Source: JAFGJQ01 sp964495075 (lineage in GTDB: Bacteria; Planctomycetota; Phycisphaerae; UBA1845). From it: a DNA stretch of 64,000 nt. Shown piece after piece: positions 33,057 through 43,531 of this stretch; the first letter of the stretch is position 1; each line of letters starts with the position of its first letter. A program made the position numbers and the translations under genes. Location: assembly GCA_964495075.1 (NCBI GenBank), contig CAZBUJ010000001.1, positions 62,001-126,000 of the forward strand, in the 5' to 3' direction. The notes beneath the pieces were generated by a model. It saw only the letters and a program-made list of their open reading frames with translations. It was not told the DNA's origin and ran no database searches.

Positions 33057-34106
33057 ATGGCAAAGTCGCGCGCGGTCCAATTGCGGACACTGCTCGCGGA
33101 TCCTGATAAGAAGGCCGCCCCGCGAATGGCGGTCGAGTTCCTGCACTGCGCCTGGCGGTACAAGGAAATCCCCTTCCATTACTTCACGCGCTTCGCCTAT
33201 CGACGTCATGTCAAGAACTACCTGGATTACGTCTCGAACCGCGAAATCAAACGCCTGCACGAACACTTCAACACCGGCGGCCCGGTCCCGCTCCTGGCCG
33301 ACAAGCTGTATTTCCAGTACTTTTGTGAACGGCACGGGCTCCCCGGCCCGCGGATGCTCGGGCACATCACGCGTCGCACCGCGGTCCAGGCCGGTCGGGC
33401 GACCTTCGTCGAATCGCCGGCAGCCCTTCGCGCCTGGATGAGCCGGCTGGCAGCGGAGGCGGACAGTAACGTCGTCTTCGCCAAACCGACCCGCGGCTGG
33501 AGCGGGATGAACGTGTTCCGCATCGACTTCGCGGCGCTGCCAGCCGACGATCCCTCGTTCGCCAAGCTGCTAGACGCGGCGAAGCTCGATACCTACCTGA
33601 TCCAGGCCGCGATCGTGCAGCACCCTGACGTGGCCGAGGTTCACCCACCCAGTGTGAACACCATCCGCCTCGATACGTACGTCCACGACGACGGCTCGGT
33701 TGAGATTATGTCGGCGATCATGCGTTTCGGCGCGGAAGGCCGGCACGTGGACAACGGGACCGCCGGCGGGCTGTTCGTCGGGATCGATCTGGACACCCAC
33801 ACGCTTCGCGGCCATGGGTATCGCCTGATCCAGTACGGTGGAGCCGTGTGCACGCACCATCCGACCACCCACGTCCCCTTCGCCGGCCGGCACGTGCCGC
33901 ACCTGGACGCCGTGCAGGACCTCGTGCGGCGCGCGGCGTCCCTGATCCCCTCCCTGCCGCTACTGGGCTGGGACGTGGCGATCCAGCTCGATGGGCCGCT
34001 ACTGATCGAAGGCAACCACGATTACCACAAGGGCATGCAGGACATCGCTTTCGGCGGCTACCGCCGGCACCCGACCTTCCGCCGCCTCCTGGACGCCTGC
34101 ACGTAG
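33057..34106 (+). CDS. sugar-transfer-associated ATP-grasp protein
   Basis: A 349-residue protein of the ATP-grasp group found near polysaccharide genes (ATPgrasp_ST). Visible blocks are FHYFTRFAYRRHVKNYLDYV, a nucleotide-binding VFAKPTRGWSGMNVFRI, SVNTIRLDTYVHDDGSVEIM, VDNGTAGGLFVGID and the C-terminal GWDVAIQLDGPLLIEGNHDY, where Asp, Glu and Asn would hold Mg-ATP. Such enzymes join a carboxylate and an amine or thiol. ATG 33057 is chosen because upstream codons (from 32910) are Arg/Gly-rich shadow and the promoter would overlap them. It has no sugar-transferase neighbour here. Confidence 0.8.
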   Translation: MAKSRAVQLRTLLADPDKKAAPRMAVEFLHCAWRYKEIPFHYFTRFAYRRHVKNYLDYVSNREIKRLHEHFNTGGPVPLLADKLYFQYFCERHGLPGPRMLGHITRRTAVQAGRATFVESPAALRAWMSRLAAEADSNVVFAKPTRGWSGMNVFRIDFAALPADDPSFAKLLDAAKLDTYLIQAAIVQHPDVAEVHPPSVNTIRLDTYVHDDGSVEIMSAIMRFGAEGRHVDNGTAGGLFVGIDLDTHTLRGHGYRLIQYGGAVCTHHPTTHVPFAGRHVPHLDAVQDLVRRAASLIPSLPLLGWDVAIQLDGPLLIEGNHDYHKGMQDIAFGGYRRHPTFRRLLDACT

Positions 34107-34127
34107 GTGAGGCGCGCGAAGCGCCGA

Positions 34128-34670
34128 TCACGCCTTTTCGTGGGCAAGCACGCGGTGCACGAGGCGGCGGTGGGCGCCCACCAGGTCGCGGCAGATGAGG
34201 TCGATGCGGTCGTTCAACTCGCGGCGGTCGCGCAGGACCCGCCGGACCGTCTCCCGCAATTCGCGGAAACGCCGCTCCTTGCGGATCGACTCCCGGTGGG
34301 CCTGCAACGCCGCAGCCACGACCTCCTGCAAGTGCGGTATCGAGAAGGGCTTCGTCAGAAAGTCGGTGGCACCCAGGCGGAGCGCTTCGATGGCCTGACT
34401 CAACGTTGGACGGGCACTGGTCAGGATCACCGGTCGCGAGCTGAACTCTTTTAAATGCCGGAGAAACGCCACCCCGTCGAGCCCCGGCAGGTCGAAATCG
34501 GTCAACACCAGGTCGTGCGGCTCGAGGATCTCGACGTCGAGGGCGTCCTCTGCCGAAACGGCACACGTGAGCCGCGCCGCGAAATGCGGGCCGAGACAGT
34601 CCACCAGCATCTCCGTGATCCGCGGGTCCGGTTCGACAATCAGGATCTTCGGCGTCCACGTGTCCGTCAT
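34128..34670 (-). CDS. response regulator receiver with coiled-coil tail
   Basis: A 180-residue single-domain regulator. The receiver domain (residues 7-125) has the phosphoacceptor Asp58 in LVLTDFDLPG, the conserved Thr/Ser in ILTSARP and Lys107 in LTKPFS; one of the two N-terminal acidic residues is kept (VEPD). A charged helical tail (RELRETVRRVLRDRRELNDR) could form a coiled coil or contact a partner. No output domain. It lies 151 bases downstream of the HDOD kinase on the same strand, and is a likely target of that kinase. ATG 34670 is used rather than the upstream in-frame start at 34694. Confidence 0.88.
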   Translation of the reverse strand: MTDTWTPKILIVEPDPRITEMLVDCLGPHFAARLTCAVSAEDALDVEILEPHDLVLTDFDLPGLDGVAFLRHLKEFSSRPVILTSARPTLSQAIEALRLGATDFLTKPFSIPHLQEVVAAALQAHRESIRKERRFRELRETVRRVLRDRRELNDRIDLICRDLVGAHRRLVHRVLAHEKA

Positions 34671-34821
34671 TGGACCTCGGCCCCCAGTGACCACGAAGCC
34701 ATACCGGCTCGTCGCGTCGGCGCACGCGCCTTGACCGCGGCGTCAGGTGCACAATCTCTCAACGGGAACCGCAAGGGGCGAGCGGCACGTGCCCGATCCA
34801 TCGACAGGTGCCAGTTATCTG

Positions 34822-37086
34822 TCACACCCGGCGCTTGGCGGGCAGCTCGAGGTAAACGGTCGTGCCCCGCCCTTCCGTGGATTCGAGCCACAACCGGCCG
34901 CCGTTGATGTCGACGAGCCGGGCGGCCCGGGACAGGCCCAATCCACGTCCGCGTCCTGCGGCCCGGTGCGAGAAAAACGGGTCCAGGGCGTGTTCCGCCA
35001 CGTCCGGCGTCATGCCCTTGCCGTTGTCCCGCACGGAGAGAACGACCGTATCATCGGACGTTGGGGAAGTGGAGTTGATTACCAAACGGGGAGAAGTGCC
35101 GGCCATCGCTTCCACCGCGTTGCTCACGATCGCGTCCAGCGCGTTGACGATCTGGTGGGAATCGACGAAGAGGCTCGCCCCCAGGTCCGATATCTCGAGC
35201 CGGAATTCCGCCGGGCCCAGCGACGAACGCTCTAGCCAGCGGTCGCGGAACGCCTGCAACCACGGGCCCAACGCCGCCGGCTCCGGCTTCGGCGGGTCGG
35301 GCTTGGCGAACGCCATCAGTTCCGTCACGATCATCGTCGCACGGTCCGTCTGCTCCCGGATGATCTCCAGCGCGCGGCGGTCCTGATCCTCCATCCTCGT
35401 GCGGGCGAGCATTTGGGCGCGACCCGAAATGACGGCCAGCGGGTTGTTCAGTTCGTGGGCCGCCCCCGCCGCCATCTGCGCGATCATGGCCAGCGAACGG
35501 TTCCGCAACAACTCGGCCTGGGCCGCGTGCAACTGGCGATTGACTTCGGCCAACTCCTCCTGCAGACGCTGCCCGTCGCGGCGGGCGATCGCCTCCGCTG
35601 TGGCCAACCCGAACGCCGTACACAATGCCTCCAGTTCCTGGCGGGCCTGGTTGTGGGCGAACACCACGTCGTCCGACGCGGAAAACAACACGCCACCCAC
35701 GATTCGACCCGCATAGAGGAACGGAAGCATGGACAGCGGCCGCCCCGCCCACGCCGAGCCGAATCGATCGGCCAGCGCCGAGGAATACTCGGCGACCGGC
35801 ATGATCCGCGGCGCGTCCACCGCTCTCCGCGCCGATGGACCCGACCCGTGCGCCCATGTCGGGCCGCCGCCGACGTCGATCCAGTTCCCCTCGCCGTCGA
35901 CCGCCAGCACCCGCGACTCCGGCGAATCGCCGATGACCGCAAAAGCCATCGTGCGGGCCACGCCCAGCAGCGATTGCGAAGAGCGGGCCGCCTGGCGACA
36001 GACGTCCGCCACCCGGTCGTCCAACGTCAGCCCGGCATGAAAACGGTCCAGTGCCTCGAAGTAGCTGGACCGAAGCTGTAGTCGGCGGTTCGTTTCCGCC
36101 AGCGACTGGTTCAACCGTCCGAGTTCCTCGTTGGCGTCGGCCAACGCCTCCGCGTACACGTCCGTCGACGTCAGTTCGTCGAGCCCCACCAGCTGGCAGT
36201 GCTGCTCGATCGTCTGCGGCAACGCGGCCAGCACCTCATCGACCGCTCCGTCCGCGAGCCCCAGTTCGCGGGCGATGTCCTGGATCGGCTCCTGCCGGTT
36301 GTACCCGGAGAACCCGATACGATGGCGCCGCACGAGCTCGTCGGCCAGATGCACGATCGCGACGAGCGCGGCCGACTCGATGGCGTCCGGCAGCGCTTGC
36401 GGTGACTGGTGATGAAGCCAGGCACACTCGATTATTGGTTTGGGGAGCCTCCAGCGGGTCAGCAGCCGCTTGCCCGCGATGGTGTGGTCCAGGCCGAGCA
36501 GATCCTGCTCGACGTCGCTGATACAGCGGTGCCGGGCCAGCGTCTCGCGAACCACGCGGGCGTAACTCTTGGGGAGGCACGCGTCGAGTGCCATCTTTCC
36601 CACATCGTGGAGCAGTCCGCATACGAAGGCTTCCGCCGGACGGAGCCCGGACGGCAGCCGCTCCGCGATGAGCTGGGCGGCGCACGCCGCGCCCAGACTG
36701 TGCTTCCAGAACTCGGCCCGGTCGAAATCCGTCTCGCCGTGCGGCTCCACCGAGGCGAACGTCTCGTAGATCTGAACCGACAACACCGCGCTGCGAACCG
36801 CGTCGAAGCCCAGCAGGACGACCACCCGATCGACCGTCATCACGTCGCCGCGAACACCGAGGTCGGACCGCCGCACCAGTGACAATAACTTGGCGGTCAA
36901 GGCCTGGTCCGCCTCGATCACCTCGACCACGTCCCGCGCACTGCTGGTTGGATCGGTGACACGCTCCAGCAGACGGATGGCCACCGCGGGCAACGTGGGC
37001 AACTCCTCGATCTGCGAGAGGATCAACTCCACGCGGTCCCGATCGGCACCGGCATCCGATGTTGCGGTGTCGGCAGCCGAATGCAT
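34822..37086 (-). CDS. HDOD-GAF-like histidine kinase
   Basis: A 754-residue soluble kinase with no membrane helix. In order: an HDOD domain (about 15-230, LPTLPAVAIRLLERVTDP, VVVLLGFDAVRSAVLS, and an HD-like GLLHDVGKMALDACLP), a helical link, a GAF-like region (about 350-500), the HisKA helix with phosphoacceptor His544 in GAAHELNNPLAVISG, and the HATPase domain with SNAVEAM, DNGKGMTPD and the G2 box GRGLGLS. HDOD domains usually relay signals without enzymatic activity. The frame extends upstream to 37260 across the previous gene's end; ATG 37086 is taken. It sits between two receiver genes, so it probably phosphorylates one or both. Confidence 0.9.
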   Translation of the reverse strand: MHSAADTATSDAGADRDRVELILSQIEELPTLPAVAIRLLERVTDPTSSARDVVEVIEADQALTAKLLSLVRRSDLGVRGDVMTVDRVVVLLGFDAVRSAVLSVQIYETFASVEPHGETDFDRAEFWKHSLGAACAAQLIAERLPSGLRPAEAFVCGLLHDVGKMALDACLPKSYARVVRETLARHRCISDVEQDLLGLDHTIAGKRLLTRWRLPKPIIECAWLHHQSPQALPDAIESAALVAIVHLADELVRRHRIGFSGYNRQEPIQDIARELGLADGAVDEVLAALPQTIEQHCQLVGLDELTSTDVYAEALADANEELGRLNQSLAETNRRLQLRSSYFEALDRFHAGLTLDDRVADVCRQAARSSQSLLGVARTMAFAVIGDSPESRVLAVDGEGNWIDVGGGPTWAHGSGPSARRAVDAPRIMPVAEYSSALADRFGSAWAGRPLSMLPFLYAGRIVGGVLFSASDDVVFAHNQARQELEALCTAFGLATAEAIARRDGQRLQEELAEVNRQLHAAQAELLRNRSLAMIAQMAAGAAHELNNPLAVISGRAQMLARTRMEDQDRRALEIIREQTDRATMIVTELMAFAKPDPPKPEPAALGPWLQAFRDRWLERSSLGPAEFRLEISDLGASLFVDSHQIVNALDAIVSNAVEAMAGTSPRLVINSTSPTSDDTVVLSVRDNGKGMTPDVAEHALDPFFSHRAAGRGRGLGLSRAARLVDINGGRLWLESTEGRGTTVYLELPAKRRV

Positions 37087-37138
37087 CGAAGCGCACTCCC
37101 GGCGACGGCCAAGGGACACGACGGGCGGCGCCCGCCCG

Positions 37139-37702
37139 CTAGAGCCGGACCAGCTCGGCCATTCGCGTGATGACAGCGTCGATCTCGAAAGGCTTCTTGA
37201 TGAACTCGTCCGCGCCGGCCGCCATGAGCTCCTCGACCTCGTCCGGGTCGGCCACGCCACTCACGGCGATAATCTTGATGTGTTCGAATTCCGGCGTCGA
37301 ACGAATCCGCCGGCACACCACGTTGCCGTTGATATCCGGAAGCTTGAAATCGAGCAGGATGATGTCCGGGCGAAACTGATGCGTGAGCAGCCCGGCATCG
37401 TACCCCGTGGTCGCCGTCCGCACCTCGAACCGCCCGTCCCGCTCCAGCAGTTCCGAGAACATCTCCACGATCGCCTCGTCGTCATCCACCACCAAGACAC
37501 GCTTCTTGCCCGACGCCAACTGATCGAGCGGAATGTCGTTCTCCTTCATGAAGGAAATCAAGGCTTCACGAGGAATCCGCCGAAACCGCGATCCCGGCAC
37601 GCGGAAGCCTTTGAGGCGACCGTTATCGAAACAACGGATCACCGTTTGCTGGCTGATCTTGCAGATGGCTGCCACTTCGCCCGTTGTGTACACGCTCTTC
37701 AT
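37139..37702 (-). CDS. excisionase-type HTH fused to a receiver domain
   Basis: A 187-residue regulator. Residues 5-55 form a MerR/excisionase-like helix-turn-helix (YTTGEVAAICKISQQTVIRC, then GRLKGFRVPGSRFRRI). Residues 68-187 are a receiver with acidic pocket VVDDDEA, phosphoacceptor Asp118 in ILLDFKLPD and Lys170 in FIKKPF. The DNA-binding domain precedes the receiver, the reverse of the usual order. It is the first gene of the leftward operon, 52 bases before the HDOD kinase. ATG 37702 begins the conserved domain; the upstream in-frame extension to 37747 is rejected. Confidence 0.88.
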   Translation of the reverse strand: MKSVYTTGEVAAICKISQQTVIRCFDNGRLKGFRVPGSRFRRIPREALISFMKENDIPLDQLASGKKRVLVVDDDEAIVEMFSELLERDGRFEVRTATTGYDAGLLTHQFRPDIILLDFKLPDINGNVVCRRIRSTPEFEHIKIIAVSGVADPDEVEELMAAGADEFIKKPFEIDAVITRMAELVRL

Positions 37703-37784
37703 CGTATCCGTCCTCGCTGGTTCGGGCGCCACCGAACCACCACCCAACCGCGTTGAAATTGCCTAGATAACCCAGGTTTACTAT

Positions 37785-37813
37785 ATAGTACAGTTCTCAT
37801 CCTTTGCGGTCAA
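37785..37813 (-). promoter_or_regulatory. promoter of the signalling operon
   Basis: Read leftwards: TTGACC (37808-37813), a 17-base spacer and TACTAT (37785-37790). It gives a leader of about 75 bases to ATG 37702. Confidence 0.65.
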
Positions 37814-37881
37814 ATGGAAAATGGCTACACGGAGCGCGCCGTTCGGCCGAATCAGGGCTGGTGCGCAAGTTTTTACCGGAG

Positions 37882-39774
<1,893 letters not shown>

Positions 39775-40141
39775 ACGGTTTCACGAAGACCGGCATTATA
39801 GCCGAGGTGGGGTGGTGCGTGCCACGCCACGCGCCGGTCGATGTTGTGCTCCCGCCGTTCAGGGGTTGCCCGGCCGGCCGGTCGATTTGCCGCCGGTGGA
39901 TGGCTTGTTCATTCCGTCACAAGCGAGCCGTGGTGGCGCAGGTGGCAAGCCCGCTTGATCCGTTGGGCGGCAGGCGGCTACAATGCGCTGCACAGCAGGT
40001 CTGGGGGCTCTCCTCCAGTGACGAGTGGGCCGGTATTCCGAGAGATGCGAGAGTAGTCGGTGAGGGGTGCGGCGTGGGCGGGGTGATTCCGCGCGGCTGC
40101 GTCGCAGGCCGCCTCTCACGACCAGCAAGAAAGGAACCAGC
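39775..40141. other. intergenic region between mnmG and acs
   Basis: Divergent promoters: TATAAT for mnmG at 39795-39800 and the acs promoter at 39955-39984. The 150-base acs leader contains a GC-rich hairpin-forming stretch near 40090-40115. No gene or known riboswitch was recognised. Confidence 0.45.
39955..39984 (+). promoter_or_regulatory. promoter of acs
   Basis: TTGATC (39955-39960), an 18-base spacer and TACAAT (39979-39984), about 155 bases before acs. Confidence 0.55.
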
Positions 40142-42103
40142 ATGAGCGATTCAGCCGTTTTTGACGATCTGTTGCAGGAGCAGCGAGAGTTCCCACCACC
40201 GGGCGCCTTTGCGGCGAACGCGATCATCAAGGACGACTCCATCTACCGTGCCGCCCGGGACAGCTACGAGGCGTTCTGGGCGCGGCAGGCGCAGGAACTC
40301 GACTGGTTCAAGCCGTGGGACCGCGTCCTCGACTGGAATCCGCCCCACGTGCGGTGGTTCGACGGCGGGAAGTTGAACATCACGCACAACTGCCTGGATC
40401 GCCAACTGAAGTCCGGGCGTCGCAACAAGGCGGCGATCATCTGGGAAGGTGAGAACGGCGAGACGCGGACGATGACGTATCTGCAGTTGCACCGTGAGGT
40501 GTGCCGGTTCGCCAGTGCGCTCAAGGGGCTCGGCGTGGGCAAGGGCGACCGGGTGGCTATCTACATGCCGATGATGGTGGAAGCGGTGGTGTCCATGCTC
40601 GCCTGTGCGCGGCTCGGCGCGATCCACAGTGTCGTTTTCGGCGGCTTTTCGGCGGACTCGCTGGCCGACCGGATCAACGACGCCGCGTGCTCGGTGGTGA
40701 TCACGGCGGACGGGGGTTGGCGCCGCGGGCGTGTGTTGCCGTTGAAAAACGAGGTGGATCGGGCGTTGGAGAACTGTACGTGCGTGAACCACGTGGTGGT
40801 GGTGAAACGACCGCACGGCGAGCCGTTCCCCTGTCACATCAAGGAGGGACGCGATCACTGGTATCACCGCCTGATGGAGATTCCGGACGCGACGTGCCCA
40901 CCCGTCGAGATGGAGGCGGAGGACGTCCTGTTTATCCTGTACACGTCGGGCACGACGGGCAAACCGAAGGGCATCGTTCACACCACCGGCGGCTACGCGG
41001 TCGGCACCCATGCGACGTGCAAGTACGTGTTCGATCTGAGGGACGACGACGTGTTCTGGTGCACGGCCGACGTGGGATGGGTCACCGGTCACAGCTATCT
41101 CGTATACGGTCCGTTGCAGTGCGGGGCCACCATTCTCATGTACGAGGGTGCTCCGGACTATCCGGAAAAGGACCGTTTTTGGGAGATGGTGGACCGGCAC
41201 GGTGTGACGGTGTTCTACACGGCCCCGACCGCCATCCGGGCGTTCATGAAATGGGGGTCGGAATTGCCGGCCAGGCACGATCTGAGTGGTCTGCGCCTGC
41301 TCGGCACCGTCGGTGAACCGATCAACCCGCAAGCCTGGATGTGGTACCACGAGCACATCGGTCGCGGGCAATGCCCGATCGTGGACACGTGGTGGCAGAC
41401 GGAGACCGGGGCCATCATGATCACCGGGCTGCCCGGTGTGTCGACCATGAAGCCGGGGCACGCCGGCCTTCCGTTCCCGGGCATCGAAGCCACCCTTCTC
41501 AACGAGCGAGGCGAGGAGGTGACCGAGGGCACGGGCTTGCTCGCGATCACCAAACCATGGCCGTCAATGCTCCGCACGATCTGGGGTGACGACGAGCGGT
41601 TTGTGGAAACGTACTTCTCCAAGTGGGACAACAAGACCTACTTCCCGGGTGACGGGGCGAAGCGCGACGCGAAGGGCAATTACATGATTCTGGGCCGCGT
41701 GGATGATGTGCTGAACGTGGCCGGCCACCGGATCGGGACAATGGAGGTCGAGTCGGCGCTGGTCGATCATCCCGCGGTGGTGGAATCGGCGGTGGTCGGT
41801 CGCAGGCACGACGTCAAGGGCGAGGCCATCGTGGCGTTCGTCACGTTGAGCGGCGGCACGATGCCCGGCCCCGAGCTTCGCGAGGCCCTCAAGGCGCACG
41901 TGACCGGCAAGATTGGCGCCATCGCCCGACCGGAGGAAATCATCTTCTCCTCGGACGTGCCGAAGACCCGCTCGGGCAAGATCATGCGGCGACTGCTGCG
42001 GGACATCGCCGAAGGTCGGGTGCTGGGCGATACGACAACGCTGGCCGACCCGGCCGTGGTGGAGACGCTGCGGGAGGCGTATGAGGAGAAATATGGCGGG
42101 TGA
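40142..42103 (+). CDS. acs: acetyl-CoA synthetase (AMP-forming)
   Basis: It activates acetate to acetyl-CoA through acetyl-AMP. It has 653 residues, the normal length. The adenylate motif YTSGTTGKPKGIVHTTGGY, WWQTETGAIMIT, the hinge region GRVDDVLNVAGHRIGTMEVE and the C-terminal Lys613 in PKTRSGKIMRR are present; that Lys is controlled by acetylation in other bacteria. The start ATG 40142 follows AAAGGAA, and MSDSAVFDDLLQEQ is the conserved beginning; the frame is open upstream from 40067. A terminator follows at 42240. It is expressed alone. Confidence 0.97.
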   Translation: MSDSAVFDDLLQEQREFPPPGAFAANAIIKDDSIYRAARDSYEAFWARQAQELDWFKPWDRVLDWNPPHVRWFDGGKLNITHNCLDRQLKSGRRNKAAIIWEGENGETRTMTYLQLHREVCRFASALKGLGVGKGDRVAIYMPMMVEAVVSMLACARLGAIHSVVFGGFSADSLADRINDAACSVVITADGGWRRGRVLPLKNEVDRALENCTCVNHVVVVKRPHGEPFPCHIKEGRDHWYHRLMEIPDATCPPVEMEAEDVLFILYTSGTTGKPKGIVHTTGGYAVGTHATCKYVFDLRDDDVFWCTADVGWVTGHSYLVYGPLQCGATILMYEGAPDYPEKDRFWEMVDRHGVTVFYTAPTAIRAFMKWGSELPARHDLSGLRLLGTVGEPINPQAWMWYHEHIGRGQCPIVDTWWQTETGAIMITGLPGVSTMKPGHAGLPFPGIEATLLNERGEEVTEGTGLLAITKPWPSMLRTIWGDDERFVETYFSKWDNKTYFPGDGAKRDAKGNYMILGRVDDVLNVAGHRIGTMEVESALVDHPAVVESAVVGRRHDVKGEAIVAFVTLSGGTMPGPELREALKAHVTGKIGAIARPEEIIFSSDVPKTRSGKIMRRLLRDIAEGRVLGDTTTLADPAVVETLREAYEEKYGG

Positions 42104-42239
42104 TGATCGGCGTATTTGAGTCGGAAGGTGTTTTTGAATGACGAATGACAGATGACAGATGAGTCGTGGCGCTGAGGGACGGGTTCGAGTTCCTGGCGCC
42201 CGGGGAGTTCATTTTGGTGTTTGAAGAACCCGGAAGAAA

Positions 42240-42278
42240 CGCCCCGGCGCGCAGAGTTGCGCGTCCAGGCGGTTTTTT
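42240..42278 (+). terminator. intrinsic terminator downstream of acs
   Basis: A two-part stem (CGCC with GGCG outside, CGCGC with GCGCG inside, separated by an internal loop) is followed by six T at 42273-42278. It lies 137 bases after the acs stop. Confidence 0.6.
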
Positions 42279-42391
42279 GTTGTCGCGTGCACATCGGATT
42301 CTCGCGGCCGATGAAGACACCGCCTCGACGCGGGACCGGGGCGTTCAGTCGGTTTCACTTGTTGCGGGCGGTGCGCGACGGCTCGCGCCCC

Positions 42392-42727
42392 CTACTTTCC
42401 AGCGCGGTACCTGATGACCCGGACCTGTTCGAGGGTGACCAGACCGTCGTCGAGCATTTCGTCGACATGGGGGAGAAACGCGTCGATTCGCTCCTTGCTA
42501 TCGACGATTTCGACGACGATGGGCAGGTCCTCGGAGAGTCGGAGGATCTTGGCGGTGTGCAGGTGGCTCCTGGCTCCGAAGCCCATGGGGCCGCGGAGGA
42601 CGGTCGCCCCGGCCATACACAGTTCGCGGGCCTTGAGCACGATGGCTTCGTAGAGCGGCTTGCCGTGCCACTTGTCACTTTCACCCAGGAAGATGCGAAG
42701 CAGGTATCCCTCTTGCGAGATCTTCAT
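42392..42727 (-). CDS. DUF190-family protein
   Basis: A 111-residue protein of the DUF190 family, a small PII-like fold often found beside crcB. Family landmarks are GYLLRIFLGESDKWHGKPLY, GATVLRGPMGFGARSHLHTA and LPIVVEIVDSKERID. It starts four bases after the crcB stop, so the two form an operon. The role is not known; a regulatory link to fluoride export is inferred only from the pairing. Confidence 0.88.
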   Translation of the reverse strand: MKISQEGYLLRIFLGESDKWHGKPLYEAIVLKARELCMAGATVLRGPMGFGARSHLHTAKILRLSEDLPIVVEIVDSKERIDAFLPHVDEMLDDGLVTLEQVRVIRYRAGK

Positions 42728-42731
42728 GGCG

Positions 42732-43130
42732 TCACGTCACTCCATATAGCCGCTCGGCGGCGCGGTACCCCAGCCACACGGCGGCCAGGCCTGCAGCATT
42801 GCTGACGAGCATGTTTCCCAGCGCCCAGAACGCTTCCCGTTCGCGAAGCAGGTGGAACGTCTCCAGCCCGAAGGTGGAGAAGGTCGTGAACGATCCGATC
42901 AGCCCGACCAGGATCAGCAAGCGGTATTCCGCCGGCACGAGCTTGGCGCTGAAAATCGCGCTCAGCAGGCCGATGACGAAGCAGCCGACCAGGTTGACGG
43001 TCAGCGTGCCCGCCGGAAGCAGGCCGCCGGTCCAGTTCTGGGCCCAGCCGGATGCCAGATAGCGAAGGACGGCGCCAACCGCCCCCCCCGCCGCGATGAG
43101 AAGGAGCTTTGTAAACAACGCGGACCTCAC
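42732..43130 (-). CDS. crcB: CrcB/FluC fluoride ion channel
   Basis: A 132-residue dual-topology membrane channel that exports fluoride. It has four helices, the N-terminal GGAVGAVLRY, NLVGCFVIGLL and the pore block GLIGSFTTFSTFGLET with the conserved Phe and Thr residues. The start is GTG 43130. It is followed four bases later by the DUF190 gene. A fluoride riboswitch, common upstream of such genes, was looked for in the 400-base leader and not found. Confidence 0.95.
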   Translation of the reverse strand: MRSALFTKLLLIAAGGAVGAVLRYLASGWAQNWTGGLLPAGTLTVNLVGCFVIGLLSAIFSAKLVPAEYRLLILVGLIGSFTTFSTFGLETFHLLREREAFWALGNMLVSNAAGLAAVWLGYRAAERLYGVT

Positions 43131-43531
43131 TCACGATCGTCTTGGAGAACTCTTCTGTCGCGGCATGGTAGCGGCACGTGCCACGCTTGCCCAGTGGAAT
43201 CGCGACCGGATCGATCAACACGACAGCGCCGGGTTGGGCTCAGATCGCCGATGACGCCGGCGAGAACGCATTTGCCCAACCGGTCCAGCCGGCGTTGCGA
43301 GCTGAAAGCGCCATTTGTAGCGCTGTACCATCAATCCGGGTCGAGTGAAGTGGGTCGATTGAACCGGCTCGCTCGAGTCGCAGCCGGCACGCGCGGGGTG
43401 CACACGTAACGCATCACCGGAATCGAACGAGGCCGCAAAGGGATCGGTATGCCAACTCACGCTCGTGCCGATCGTTTGTCGGACCGGCCCCGCCCGGCTC
43501 ATCTGCCTCGCCCGGTTCGACGAGTTGCCCG
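43131..43531. other. intergenic region upstream of crcB
   Basis: It separates the leftward TPR gene's stop and the crcB start. It holds only short shadow frames and no good promoter. No fluoride riboswitch core was recognised on the - strand. Confidence 0.4.

Noticed and set aside
43131..43260. Fluoride riboswitch upstream of crcB
   Set aside because: A GATGACGCC stretch resembling the riboswitch 3' core is on the wrong strand (+), and no matching fold was seen on the - strand.
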